Position numbers and translations under genes: made by a program
Source of the DNA: Mangifera indica
Taxonomy: Eukaryota > Streptophyta > Magnoliopsida > Sapindales > Anacardiaceae
Assembly (NCBI RefSeq): GCF_011075055.1
Contig: NC_058153.1
Location: 9,796,001 to 9,860,000 of the forward strand
DNA: 64,000 nucleotides
Direction of reading: 5' to 3'
Notes under the pieces: model-generated
What the model saw: only the letters and a program-made list of their open reading frames with translations
Database searches by the model: none
Told to the model about the DNA's origin: nothing
In this document: positions 11,190 through 23,411 of the stretch, piece by piece
Numbering within the stretch: position 1 is the first letter of the stretch
Layout of the letters: each line of letters begins with the position of its first letter

Positions 11190-11815
11190 GACTGAAGTTC
11201 AACCACCTAGTAGAGTCGAATAACTCGTGGAATAACTTGTGTGAGTGGTTGTTCTAACGTGTCTCTCGCATTTTTTCTATACTTGCTACTATCACCATTC
11301 TGTTAATATCTATTAACAACTTGGTTTCTAATTTGCTCTTATAATTTTATTAATTGTTATTTTTCTTTAAAATATTTTGATAATAAAAATAATTAATATG
11401 TTCTAAACAAAAAATATGTTTAAATGATTGAGACAATTTTACTTTTGTAGAATCAATTAATCAATAAGGGGTACAGCGATCATGTAACATAACATAGACC
11501 TTACATGGTCTCTATTACAGTATTTACACTGCACTCATTCTTGATCAGTTAAGTTTACAAAAGTTAAGTCATCCCAATCACTTACACACTTTTTCCGTTT
11601 AGAGCAAATTAAGTTTTTTCATTATAAAAATATTTTAAAGAAAAATAATAATTAACAAAATTATAAAAACAAAAAATAAATTATACTGTTAATAGACATT
11701 AAAGGAATGATGACAATAACAAGTAAAGCAAAAATTACAAGTGACACTATCTGAAGGCTAGATGTTCGAGTTACTCGATTTTTTTGCTGACTGAGCATAT
11801 AAAATATAGTTATTT
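11190..11815. repeat. Long imperfect palindrome (foldback) centred near 11503
   Basis: Seen: the centre is AGACC-TTACAT-GGTCT (11496-11511). Moving outward, left-arm sequences have inverted partners on the right: CTTTTGTA at about 11432-11439 with TACAAAAG at about 11554-11561; the run ending AATTGTTATTTTTCTTTAAA on the left with its complement at about 11628-11650; CTATTAAC at about 11306 with GTTAATAG at about 11689; and TCGAATAACTCG at 11216 with CGAGTTACTCGA at 11767. Arms are about 300 bp with small indels. Could be a non-autonomous foldback element or a source of hairpin RNA. No target-site duplication was identified. Confidence 0.75.
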
Positions 11816-12984
11816 AGACTTAAGTGCACGGTAAGTCATGAAAACATAGTTAGAGAAAACAAGTTCATTATAGCGACATCAATAAAATAAAAGATTCTTT
11901 TAATTAGATACAACAATTAGTAATATAAAATGATTTTACATTATTTGAAAATATAAACAAAATGTGATTTGGATTATCGACTTACAATTTACAATCCTCG
12001 GTTTTATTAATTTAGAAGGAAATTTATATTAGTAAATTTAAATAATTATTTTTTATTAAAAATCACAAAAAAAATTAATATAAAAATTAAATGAATACAA
12101 TATAGAGAGAAATTGATGATTGAAACTTGCAATATTAAAATTGAATAAACAAAATATTGAATGTGAAAAAGATTAAAAGAAGAGAATGTAGAGAGAAAAT
12201 GAAATATTGAGAAATTAGGTTGAATGTGTGTGGTTTAGAGAGTAGGGAAGTGTGAGTTTATATAAAAAAAAAGAAAAAAATGAAAATATTTTTAAACCTA
12301 CAACAACTACTAGGCTTGGCCGGTAACAACTTGCAAGGTTGCAATTGCAAACAGCCTTGTAGGCTTAAAGTTAATTTTTTTTAATTTATTCTATGAACAG
12401 TGGCAAGTCAACCCACGGATTTGATGGCCAAACCTATGACACACCTTAGAAGGCTCATGTGGTTGGCACGACCCATTACAATAGTAAGTTGTATTCTTTT
12501 GGGCTATGTTATTTTTTAAGCCTATTTTGAATTGCACTGTAGGTTGACTTGACCTAATTCACACACACATAGATATTGCCACTCAATTTTCATATTTGAT
12601 CCCTTTTATGTCATACTAGAACACTCGTAAACAAAGGTGGGACTTAAAAAAATATTTTGGTGTCCAAATGTAATGTTTAATGAACAATGGGGTTATAGAG
12701 AATTAAGAAGATATATTTATTGGGGCCTAGTGTGAAAATCAAAATCTGAAGGAGGACAAATAAAATCAAAACTTAACACATAGAGAGACAAAACGATAAT
12801 TTTTTATATAAATAATAAAAACAAAAAAACTTAATATCATAGACTTTACATAAATTTTTAAAACCCTAAGGATCCTTGGAAATTACCTAAAGTATTGCCA
12901 CGTGCTTCACTAACCCCTTGACACCTATCGACAGATCGTGCATCTTAGTAACAATGAACCCAGTCCAGTGACATAATCTCCAAA
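11816..12984. other. AT-rich non-coding region
   Basis: No gene recognised. A somewhat GC-richer block at 12300-12560 has no readable coding similarity. Confidence 0.3.
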
Positions 12985-13856
12985 TAAAAAAAAGCCCAAA
13001 GCGCAAAGGACTATACCCTACCCACGAAGTTAAACTCATAAGATTTAAAAAACTCAAAATTATATTTATGAATCAAATGAAATTAAAATTTTTTATTAGA
13101 ATTACAGATAAAATTATCATTTTATTAATAATATTAAAATATATAAAATTTATTATATTTTTCTGTTTAAATTTTAAAAACTAACAATTCCACTCTTACT
13201 TAAAGTTTTCTAATTTTGAAAAGTCATATTTCTTTCCCCCCTCCCAAATTTTTTCTTCACCCTTCCAGTCACCATCTCCTGTGCTGAGAACCTCTCCTTT
13301 CTAACTTAAACTAGTGATCGATGCCCAATGCAAGGAAAACTATGTGGAGCATATCTTTTCATTGACGATAGATCTAGAACCTTTTCTTTGGAGATTAAAA
13401 GATCACTGTCGAAAAAATCTAAATCTCTTCATCTCATTGCCGAAGAGAAGAGATCTAGATCTTCTCTTCAACGACGAGACGAAAAGATCTGAATCTTTTT
13501 GCTCTAGATCACTTCCCCAATACTGATCATTGGTTTAAGATGAAGAGGAGAGGTCATTGGTGTCGGAGATGGTGGCTAGAGGGGTGAAGAAAAATTTTGA
13601 GAGGAAAAATATAGCTTTTTAAAGTTAAAAAACTTTAAGTAAGGGTAAAATTGTTACTTTTTAAACCTTAAGGAGAAAAATTAATAAATTTATATTTTTA
13701 ACATTATTAGTAAAATGATGATTTTACTAATATCTCTAATAAAAAATTTTGATGATAGTTAATTCATGAATGAAATTTTAGGTATTTCAAATCATATGGA
13801 TGTGCCTTTAAAAATTCATCAAAAATGGAAAAAAGCCTTTTTGGCCTTAAAAAAAA
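12985..13856. mobile_element. Foldback-type non-autonomous element, copy 1 (element 12994-13847)
   Basis: Seen: long inverted arms. The segment near 13030-13290 (AAGATTT..., AAATTTTTTATTAGA, GAAAAGTCATATTTC, CACCATCTCC) reappears inverted at about 13560-13800, and the middle (TCTAGATC, CTTAAACTAGTGATC against GATCATTGGTTTAAG) is also inverted, so most of the 854 bp folds back. The ends read GCCCAAAG... and, inverted, AGGCCAAAAAGG. Both are bordered by the same 9 bases TAAAAAAAA at 12985-12993 and 13848-13856. Because that duplication is low-complexity it is weaker evidence alone, but the family resemblance to copy 3 supports the ends. A 9-bp duplication fits Mutator-type transposition. The short open stretch inside (13314-13526) is not considered a gene. 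Confidence 0.7.
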
Positions 13857-14590
13857 TGCAAATAAAGCAAACTAATCTTCTCCCCAAAATATCCCTAACT
13901 AAATAACAAAAGAATCAAGGGCCAAATCAATTAATGCAACAGGATTAGCCGATTGGTCTCTGTCTACCACAGGTGGCACACTTATTGATGTTTTTAGCTT
14001 TTTCTTTTCATTTATTTAAAAAATGCAAAATTTATTCATTTTTAAAATTCTGAAAAATACCTATAATCTAATTACTATATTATATTTTTCATCTGAATTT
14101 TTCTTCCCAATTTTATAATTTATTTTTTTAATGTTTATTTCACGGGTAACTCTTACTAACTTCTAGAATTTTCTAGAGTCTTCCTCTGCCATGTCTAGAT
14201 AATCACTATAATTCATGTCCAGAAATTTCTAAGTTAATATGATTGTCTCTTAAACTTTATTTTGGAACTTGATATGTGACAGGTCAATTTAGTTTAAGAG
14301 ATTGAAGTAAGTTAGCCTGGCTGATGAAATACACATCATATCGACAAAGATATTTTTGGGACAACTTCTACCGAACAGCTCTTCCATGATATTATCGTTT
14401 TATTGGTGGAGATTTTCCAGAAGTCTTGTGCTATGGAAACTTTCATATCACGTTCAATGTATGAAAAAAATGGAAAAATGGAAATTATGCTAATATTGCC
14501 AATTGGTTCATTCAATGTTGTTTTAAATGCATTGGCTAAATTTCGAAACATAACTCATTTTCAAAAGACAATTTACTTTTAAACTAAACC
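13857..14590. other. Non-coding region between two foldback elements
   Basis: AT-rich. A 71-codon open stretch on the minus strand (14551-14336) has no recognisable domain and is left unassigned. Confidence 0.3.
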
Positions 14591-14639
14591 TTTTTTTTTT
14601 TTTAAATTACAAAGATATCATTTGAGACTATTAAAAGAA

Positions 14640-15455
14640 TTAAAATAAAAATATAAAAAATTCCTTCACTCAAAGTATGTTATTTTTTCAAATTTTTTCT
14701 TTTTATTTTTGAAAATTTCAAATATCTACCGATAAGTAGTTAAAGTTAACGGTTTTAAAAGTAAAATTATCATTTTATCTGTAATATTAAAAATAAACTA
14801 AAATTTAATCTCTTTTTCTCCCTCTAAACCTTAAAAATTGAAAGTTTTCTTCTAAGTCAAGTTTGAAAAAATGATATTTTCCCTTTAAGGTTTAGTTTCT
14901 AGATCTTCAACATTAAATCTGATGTCAAATCCAACATCATCACTAACCATGAATATCTCTTGATGTCTCATCTCATTTCGATAGTCAAACTTCTCTTATT
15001 TGAAAGTTTGGATAATGTCTATTAACTTCAGAAAATACTTTTAGTTATTTGTTAGGAAGACAAAGACGAGAGATCTCATCTTCGTCAGGGAAGACGATGT
15101 TTTGTCTATATCGAAAAAACATTGTCTTCTTGTTAGGTATAGGATTGCTGGTCAAAAGGAGAGATGGTGAGGGAACGACTGCTAGAGGAAGAGAAATGAG
15201 ATACTGTTGGAGAAGCATTAGAGATGTCGTCAAATAATGAAAAAACCCTAGGAGAAAAATTACTACTTTTTAAAACTTGGCCTAAGGGGGGAAATTGTTA
15301 TTTTTTAGGATTTAGTAGAGTAAAAAAAAAAAAAATTTTAAGGGGTTACAGTTTCATTAATTTTAACCACCTATGGGTGGGTATTTGAAATTTTCAAATA
15401 TAAATAAAAAATTTAGAAAAATAATATACTTTAAGTAAGAATTAGTCTTTCGGCT
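14640..15455. mobile_element. Foldback-type non-autonomous element, copy 2
   Basis: Seen: the left arm (CTTCACTCAAAGTATGTTAT, then GAAAATTTCAAATATC, then TAGTTAAAGTTAA) matches the inverted right arm (CTTACTTAAAGTATATTAT, then GAAAATTTCAAATACC, then TGGTTAAAATTAA). The right terminus, read inverted, is GCCGAAAGACTAATTCTTAC, closely resembling the GGCCAAAAGACTTGTTCCC terminus of copy 3. The left terminus is degraded, so the left limit is approximate and no target-site duplication is claimed. The interior (14900-15240) is mostly non-repetitive and open for about 62 codons on both strands, with no recognised domain. Confidence 0.65.
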
Positions 15456-16640
15456 TTTTTAAAATTATAAAATTTCTCCTAAGATTATAGAAAAAAAAAA
15501 AAAAAACTTAAAATAAAAGAACCAATAATCCCTTTGACACAAAATATCCATGGTTATTGAAAATAATTGAGCATTTTATATGTAAGGACTTAACAGGGGC
15601 TATTGTTACAAAATTTGGAGCATATCCATCAATTTGATCGATAATCAATGCCAATATAGTTTAGGTTATGACTAAAACCAATTTTAATAATTAAACGGGA
15701 TAAACTAGTGATTGAATAAATTAAATAGTATTAAACTATAATTTAACTATTAAATTAGATCGGTCCAATTCTCATACTAATTTTAAATTTATAATTATGT
15801 TACACTGGTGTTTCTAAACTAATTGATTTGTCAAACTGATAACCTATGAACTATCTTGATCTTAAAGTATTGGAAATAATGTTTTTAAATGATTAAATTA
15901 GTTATATCACTCATTTATGATTTGATCGGTTCAATCAGTTTAACTGAAAAATTGATCGGTTTAATTTATTATCAAATTATAATTAATAGATTTTACTTAA
16001 AAACTTATAAAAAATAAAATAAATCAAGATATTCACACCTATAAAGATTATAATATATCATTTTTAAAGAGTAAAAATTATTTATTTGATTTCAATAAAA
16101 AAACTAAAATAAAAAAATTCTTACTCTCATGATATAAAAAAAATAATTTTGTAAATTATTACTTATAAAAAACATTTAAAGAGATATGATATACTTTTTA
16201 TTCTTATTTTTTATTTTATTTATGAATTTATTTTTCTTACAAATTTTTATAAATTCATCTAATCTAATAAAAATAATTATATTATTTAAAAATATTTAAA
16301 ATTTTAATCAAATCTAATCAAATCTTGGTTTTTATTAGATTTAATTGAATCAATAAAAAAATTATTTTTATATTAATAAATCAAATTTAAAATTAATTTT
16401 TAATTTAATTAATTCGACCGATGCAATCAAGTTTTAAAATCATTGATGGTAAGAAAATGGAGTCCTCTCCCTCCTGCTTCAAAGTATCAATTGAGACCAA
16501 TTCTGTACTTGATGTTGATGTGACGAAAAACTTAATAAAACTTGCGGTTACTCTTCACCCTTCCTCTCACCACTTAGGGTCCCACGTCGGCACAGACACC
16601 ACACAACCACTCCTTCAAACATTATCAAAAATCCCAAAAC
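15456..16640. other. Very AT-rich upstream region of the COL4-like gene
   Basis: Homopolymer runs and long A/T stretches to about 16410; repeated GATCGGTT-type words at 15750-15960. No gene recognised. The 75-codon open stretch 16421-16648 has no recognisable domain and lies in the presumed promoter. Confidence 0.35.
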
Positions 16641-16824
16641 AAAATTGAATATCAAAATATTATACAAATTTTACATGGCCAAGATCTCTCCACGTTTCCA
16701 ACCACTATTCGTCGCACCAAAAATATCCCATAAACAAAGCCAGTTCACTGCTCGCCAGCGCTGAAACGAAAACGGATACGAACTTTTTCGGCGGTATTTT
16801 TTGTTTTCGTTTGATACTTGTGAC
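16641..16824 (+). promoter_or_regulatory. Presumed core promoter and 5' leader of the COL4-like gene
   Basis: AT-rich DNA changes to balanced composition here. A TATA-like TTATACAAATTTTA lies near 16659, about 165 bases before the ATG. The assignment rests on position and composition only; the transcription start is not defined. Confidence 0.35.
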
Positions 16825-17984
16825 ATGGGAATTGAACTACAGAACCACCACCTCAAGGGGATTTCTGGCGGTTGGGGCGTGGGGGCTAAGCCTTGTGATA
16901 CGTGTGAAGCTGCGTCCGCGGCTGTCTTCTGCCGCGTGGACTCGGCTTTTCTTTGTCTAAGTTGCGACGTCAGGATTCATTGCGTCAACAAGCATGCACG
17001 TGTCTGGATGTGCCAGGTGTGCGAGCAGGCACCTGCCACAGTCACTTGCAAGGCCGACGCAGCGGCTCTGTGCGTCACGTGCGATAACGATATCCATTCG
17101 GCAAATCCTTTGGCGAGACGCCACCAGAGGAATCCAGTCGAGCCGTTTTTCGACTCGGCGGACTCCATCGTCAAGTCCTCGTCTTTGAACTTCTTGGCGC
17201 CAAACGAAAACGGGAGTTCGGAGTTCTATGGCGCCTATCAGCACCAGGAGGAAGGAGATGTGGAGAGTGGCTTGTGTTTAATGCCGCCGTGTGAGAAACT
17301 GAGTTTGGAAAATAAGAACGAAATGAAATCCGTGGATATGTTGTTCTGCAAAACGGATCCGTTTCTCGATTGTGAGTACCCAAATTCGTATCCAAATTAC
17401 AGTGCCGGTATGGATAGTGTCGTCCCGGTTCAGAGTCCGAAACCTCCGCAAATTCAAGTTATCAATAACGAAAATTGTTTAGATATCGATTTCAGCCGAT
17501 CCAAAGTCGCTTCATTAAGTTACCAAGCTCGGTCTCTCAGCCAAAGTGTAATTAATTAACCCGCTAAAAATCTCTCCTTTCTATTAATTTATCAAAGAAA
17601 GAAGATGAGTTATTTCTTATAATTTCATATTTTTTTCAGGTTTCGTCGTCTGATGTTGGAGTGGTTCCGGATGAGAACTCAATGTTCGATACATCTTATC
17701 CATTCGGCCAAAACATTGCGTGCTGTACTAATACAAACCAAGCAACGCAACTATGTGGACTTGACCGTGAAGCTCGGGTTTTGCGTTACAAAGAGAAGAG
17801 AAAGAACCGAAAATTTGAGAAGACTATTCGGTATCATTCACGTAAAGCGTACGCCGAGACAAGACCGAGAATCAAGGGCCGGTTCGCGAAACGGGCAGAG
17901 GTGGATTCGGACGTTGAGCGCCTCTATGCCTCGGCAGCTATGTTCATGCCCGGCAACCAATACGGCGTCGTTCCGACTTTTTGA
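16825..17984 (+). CDS. COL4-like: CONSTANS-LIKE 4-type B-box/CCT transcriptional regulator (two exons)
   Basis: Seen: exon 1 16825-17547 and exon 2 17640-17984 are joined by a 92-bp phase-0 intron (GTAATT...TTTCAG), giving 355 residues and no internal stop. Two B-box zinc fingers lie at about residues 24-57 and 63-100 (C24, C27, C36, C44, C47, H52, H57; then C63, C66, C75, C83, C86, H91, H100). A V-V-P-V-Q motif typical of COP1-interacting COL proteins lies in the C-terminal half of exon 1. A full CCT domain covers about 284-326 (R-E-A-R-V-L-R-Y ... R-F-A-K-R), and the protein ends Q-Y-G-V-V-P-T-F. Known: COL proteins are nuclear and act in photoperiod, light and stress responses; the CCT domain contacts NF-Y and DNA. 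Length, intron position and tail match the COL3/COL4 branch best. B-box 1 has H-X4-H spacing rather than H-X8-H; I recall the same in Arabidopsis COL4, so it is probably a lineage trait. The ATG at 16825 is chosen because upstream in-frame codons lack an ATG. Confidence 0.93.
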
Positions 17985-18480
17985 GGAAATCCTAATGTAG
18001 GAAGAGTTGGCTTGGAATTCTTAATAGGCATGTGCTTTCATCATCATCCGGTACCTGTTGCCTTACAAGTTCAACAATGAAACTAGAATAATCGGACGGT
18101 TGCTGTTAGTTTTAAGAAATGTTTTTGTGAAACTTACGGTAATCGATGGAGTTTTAGCCGTTAAATTACAAGATCATCAGGAGGAGGATGATGATCGTTT
18201 AATCGGTTTTGTTTTTATGTTGAGGATTTTCTCTATTTCCAAAAGCCCCGTTTACTTTTTCGGAAGGAGCTTCACTTCATTGTAGTTTCGGTTTTTCTTC
18301 TTATTGAGTAGAAGTTTCTTCTTTGTTTCGAAGGATCTATATCTCGATTTCTATTGGTTGATTGAATATCCCTCGTTTTAGTTGAGGTTAATATAATACA
18401 GCCGAAAGGTTGTTTGCATCGGGAAAGGCTCATACTAAAAATGGCATGCTCAATTATGTCCTTAAATTGCCATACGTACA
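17985..18480 (+). other. Presumed 3' untranslated region and downstream flank of the COL4-like gene
   Basis: Balanced composition persists to about 18430, including T-rich blocks, then drops to AT-rich DNA. Open stretches here have no domain and are treated as UTR. Confidence 0.4.
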
Positions 18481-19635
18481 CTAAAATAATTAATATCCAA
18501 AAAAACCGTAAAATTAAAAAAAAAATCTATTTCCTCCTATTATATATGATATGAATAATATTATACTTAAAAAATAAAATTTAGATTAATAAATATATAT
18601 TAAGTAATAATAAATAATATAAATCTTTATAAATATATTAATACTTATTGATACTAAGAGTTTGTTACTTTGTAACACCGTGTAAGAGTAAAAAGTTGCG
18701 TGTTGCTTAGTTGAGTAAGTATAGGGTTAGAGCTCAAGTTAACTTGATTAGTTTGAATGTTACCAATTCAAGTTCAAACTTAATAATATCAGTGAATAAT
18801 TGAATTATGTCTTGATAAATATTGGCTTAACATTTGAACTAAAATTCTATAGTTTATGTTATTTTATCTTTATCCCATGATGAAATTTGAAGCAGAAAAA
18901 GAATAAGTGAGCGACAATTAGAATTTCACTCTTTTTTGGTATCTATTAATATGTGAATAATTATGTTTTATATATATGTATAGGTGTTTGAGCTTCATTA
19001 GAATTTTAAACATGTAGAATATTTTTCAACACATACATGCATAGTTGGCATGTAAACATGCACAACCAACATGTTTCAAGCATTGCATGAGTGGACAGTC
19101 TTCTGTCCAACTGTGCATTCCTTTATTTATTATTTTTTTCTTTACATGGTGTTAGTCATGCCATGCATTTGCATGGCCATCACTATGACCACTAAGTGCA
19201 TGGCTAACATATTAAGGTGCATGGGTGTGCACTTTTGTCAAGGCATAGTTAAATTGAGTCCTTTCAACTTGTTGGACAAACCTAATCCATTCACAATCTT
19301 TCTCTCTTTCCTAAGCATTGGGATTATCAATAAACAATTCAATTCTCTTAGTTCGCTTTAACTCTTATATGTATGTGACCTATAAGCTCTCTACCGACCA
19401 GTAGTATCCGAATTTGAGGCAAATTTAGACATAGACTAATATTTGACTCTAGCAAAGGATCATGACTATCTGAATAACAAAGTGTCAGCGAACATCTTTT
19501 AATCTTTTACAACATCACAGTTATATGCAATTCAATCATTTCGTAAACCAATATCTCTCGATGCTAAGATATAGAAATGTGTCTATTTCAATAATTTTTT
19601 GGTATGAATTGATATGCATCAATGACTAACATTCT
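18481..19635. other. Non-coding flank of copia element C1
   Basis: AT-rich. About 19040-19230 is rich in GCATG and its inverse CATGC (CATGCATAGTTGGCATG, CCATGCATTTGCATGGCCA), giving small palindromes. Possibly part of an older LTR split by C1, but no partner could be shown. Confidence 0.3.
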
Positions 19636-21261
19636 TGTTAGAATATGCCCTAAAAACCAATCGCTTTGTTGGTTTTAAGGGTTGTATATCTTGCATATAC
19701 ATTATTAATAAATAAAGAGTTCTATCATACTTCACATGTTTTCTAAGTCACTTTTATATCTATGTTGTAGTTGTATATTACATCCATATTAGTTACATGC
19801 ATACGACATATGAAAAGTCCCGATGAGTTTTAATAAACGTTATCAAATCGTTCCTTGCATAGACAATCTGTTTGGGCAATAGTATTGCATAGTGGGTGTG
19901 TGATAATCACCACAGTTTATCAATGGATGATATTAGACATGATAGATATACACATGGGTAAACAATGTAACCATTTGATGGTTAGAGAACTGATCAAAGG
20001 TTATTATATTATATTATTTATCGAACGTGACTACTGAATGATGATCACATGCACATTAATATATAGTCAATGATACATTGTAAATCATACTAGTATATAG
20101 ATCCTTTGACTTGAGATATCACAGTTATGCTTTATTTTGGAACGTATGGTTCATACGGTGTATACCACGAGGCTAACCATGTCTCGTTCAGAAGTCGTTT
20201 TGATCATATGTTGCTTGAGCGAAAGGACAAATGATGATCATACAAGGATTCGTCAGCTCGACTGCTCCCAAGTTCTCATACGAATATCAAGAAACATGAA
20301 AATCTATAACACTGGTCAATGTAGATAAAAGACCACATAAAAAGATTTTCGATGTGACGCATTATAATGTATTACTAGATATTCGAAAAGATTAAATATT
20401 GGATTTTGACATTCTATGAATCCAAGTTTAATCGGGATGTAATAACAGAGGGAATGGACTATATGGTAAGTGTGAGTAAGAAAGGTTCATTTGACATTAT
20501 GTGAAGTTTGTACTTCATTGTGATATAGGGGTCATGGGACATTGCTAGATGACACCACAATGATCAGTGGGAGCTTCGTTTTGTAACGAAAAATGAAGTA
20601 TATCAGTTAACGACAATTTTAGGTTATATAGTGATATAATGAAACGTATTGTCTGGTATGAGGCTCACAATTACGTCACTATGGACCTTGAAGGTCACAC
20701 CCATATTTCAAGGAAGAAAATGGTGTTATGAAGCTGAAAATATTTATCCATGGTTGGCTAGCACTTTCCGAGAATAAAATTGTACTTTTCGAATAAGATT
20801 CGAAAAAGGGGCAAAATTGTGATTTTGCACCTTTTAAATTGTTTAGAAAGTTGCATGAATAATTTTAGATACAAATTATTCAACATGTGTCAAATTATGA
20901 CTTACTCTTAATTATCAACCAATGAGAATTAGACATATGAGTTAACTTGATAAATATCAAGTTTTAATGAAATAAATGTGAGAAAAAAATGAAGAAAAAT
21001 ATAGATTTTCTCTTCTTCTTCTTCTTTTGCAGGGAAAAGCACTATTTTTCTTCCATTTTTCTTCCTTAAAGGGTGCAAGTCAAGAGATCACTTATTTTAG
21101 TGATTCAAGCTTCAAAACTTCAAATCAACTTACAAGGTATAAGATAGTTTACATGTTTCTATGTTTTATTTCTTGAAACAACATGTAAATTTTATATTAC
21201 CATTATTACATATGATGTGAACATGATCTAAAAATTCCAATTTTCTTGCCAAAATCCTTCA
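19636..21261 (+). repeat. C1 5' LTR
   Basis: 1626 bp, TG...CA ends (TGTTAGAATATG ... AAAATCCTTCA). It contains a CTTCTTCTTCTT run near the 3' end that is shared with the other LTR. Confidence 0.93.
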
Positions 21262-21263
21262 AA

Positions 21264-21275
21264 TGGTATCAGAGC
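21264..21275 (+). other. C1 primer-binding site (initiator tRNA-Met)
   Basis: TGGTATCAGAGC two bases after the LTR end, the standard plant copia PBS complementary to the 3' end of initiator methionine tRNA. Confidence 0.9.
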
Positions 21276-23411
21276 AAGAGTTTGATCCTTGAATGATAAG
21301 AACATGCCATAATTTTAGGTGTTTGGAAATGTTAGTGATCAAAACCTAAGATATAAATTTTGTTATGTGTGATTGGTTCAAACCAAGTGTACATATGTTA
21401 TTAGGAATGTCTTAATAGCATTTGAGAAGCTTTAAATTGTTGAAATTGTGTTGGATAACTTTTGACATCATTAAAAAAAAAAAACCCTAATTTTAGAAAT
21501 TTGGGTATTTTTGAAATTAATGGTTTAATCATGATTTATACATGATTGTCATGATATACATATGAATTTTAATCTTGACTTTACATGGGAATGTGTTTTT
21601 AAGAAACTTAGTTTGTGTGACTTGGTGAAGGGCATGAATTTTAATCTTGACTTTACATGGGAATGTGTTTGGTTGATGGAAATAACATTCAATGTTGATT
21701 GAATTGTTACTAGTTCATTAAACTAGTGTTTGACTTGGTTTGATTGAGAATTGAATTCTTGATAGCTTGGATTGGATAAATTACTTTATGAGTAACCATA
21801 TTCATGCTTGAATAATTATTGCATGGTGAAATGGATTATGTTTGAGTGATGAATGATTCATATATGTCATGATTTGGTGAAATGCATGACACTTGTGAAT
21901 TTGGCTCATATTAGGCATGTGTTATGTATTTATTTTACAACTTATCATTCTAAAATCTATTCATGTTTAAGTATGAATTGAAACATATTTAGTGAGATTT
22001 TGGTGAACTTGGTATGTGTTTTGGAAACATCAAGAGTTAGGGTTTCATAGTTGGTTTCAAGAAAAATACAATATAAAATTTTGGTTTAATTACTTTGTAT
22101 ACTTATTATGGTTTGATCTTGTAGACACCAAACATTGGATGTGTTTGTGTTTTAACAAATTTGAATAAAAAGTATAAAGTATGGTAAATTATTTGTTAAG
22201 TTTACCAAATTACAGATTTAATTTCTATGTTTGAATGTTTGACTATGGTGTTACAAATATTAATATGATGTCAAAATGTCATGTTATTATAGGTATATGT
22301 GATAGTATTAATGTGTGACATGTGTATGCTATATATAAGACATTGTGATATGATAAACATCATGCATCTAAATGCTTAATATTATGTATGCTAGATTGAA
22401 ATGGACTTAACATATTGGATATGTTTGTTGTCTTAGATACATAAATAAAAACTCAAGTTTGCTAGTCTAGGATTAAGTTATAAGATATTGGATGTCTTAT
22501 ATGCAAGATCAACCTAATGTACATTTTAGATATGTGATATGCTAAGTTGTATGAAAATATGATTTCTTTTGATTATTGAATAATATAGTTGATATGTGTT
22601 CAATAGCATGCCTAAGTTTTATGTTTTATGTTATTATGTAATTTATTTATGGCATATAACACATAGTTTTGTGTTTTAGAGAACTAAAACTTTTAGGCAT
22701 GAAATATTTTTACAATACCATTTAGGATATTAGAAAAGTTTTCAATGGCATAAATTGTAAGAATATGGTTTGGTAAAATGTCTTGGGTGATAAATACGTA
22801 TCCAAAGATACATACTAGACTACCCAAGATATAAAATGAACCTAATTAATAATAATAAAATCTTTCCCAAATTTTCAATATCAAATTCGAGCCTTCCATT
22901 ATAGGTTGATTAGGGTTATGTCATAAGGCTAGAAATTTTAGATTTCTATTATATGACGGATACTATGTCATATGACATAAAATTAGTCAATTGGTGTCTA
23001 GAGTACTATTTATGTCATTCCCTATATTCTATTATGTGTGGGAGTGATGGGGTATTATATCTGAAAAACACGATGAGTTGAATTTGACTAGTTTAGAGTG
23101 CTTAGATCTATTATGTGCGGTGCTCAAAGCCAGAGGCTCACATGAATCATAGCTTGCATTTAAAATGTAAAGGGAAATCGATTCCTACTTATTAAGCTTG
23201 ACAGACTTAGATTTATTATGTGCAGTTTGTCAGGTTTGATAAGAACTTCATTCTCCACTAGAAAAGTGATCAAATGAACTTTTTGAATCTTATTCGAGGA
23301 AGTATAAGATTTGAATAAAATAGTGAGAGCTAATAAGATTAGGTTTATTGGTAATTTCTAATGAATTTGTTATTTCTTGCAGCATTCTTTCTTGTGATCT
23401 AGAATCTCAAA
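21276..23411 (+). other. Unusually long C1 untranslated leader
   Basis: About 2.1 kb between PBS and gag with no reading frame over about 60 codons. A CATGAATTTTAATCTTGACT-type segment is duplicated at about 21560-21600 and 21632-21671. Recurrent ATGTG and GGTGAA words elsewhere. Function unknown; may hold packaging signals. Confidence 0.6.

Noticed and set aside
14336..14551. Possible exon on the minus strand (71 codons)
   Set aside because: No recognisable domain and no adjoining exons with splice sites; kept as unassigned sequence.
16957..17395. Several open stretches of 64-95 codons antisense to or out of frame with the COL4-like exon 1
   Set aside because: They are shadows of a GC-richer coding exon; no domains, and the sense frame is clearly the real one.
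17653..18000. 115-codon frame overlapping COL4-like exon 2
   Set aside because: Alternative frame of the CCT-domain exon; the exon joined in phase with exon 1 gives the expected protein.
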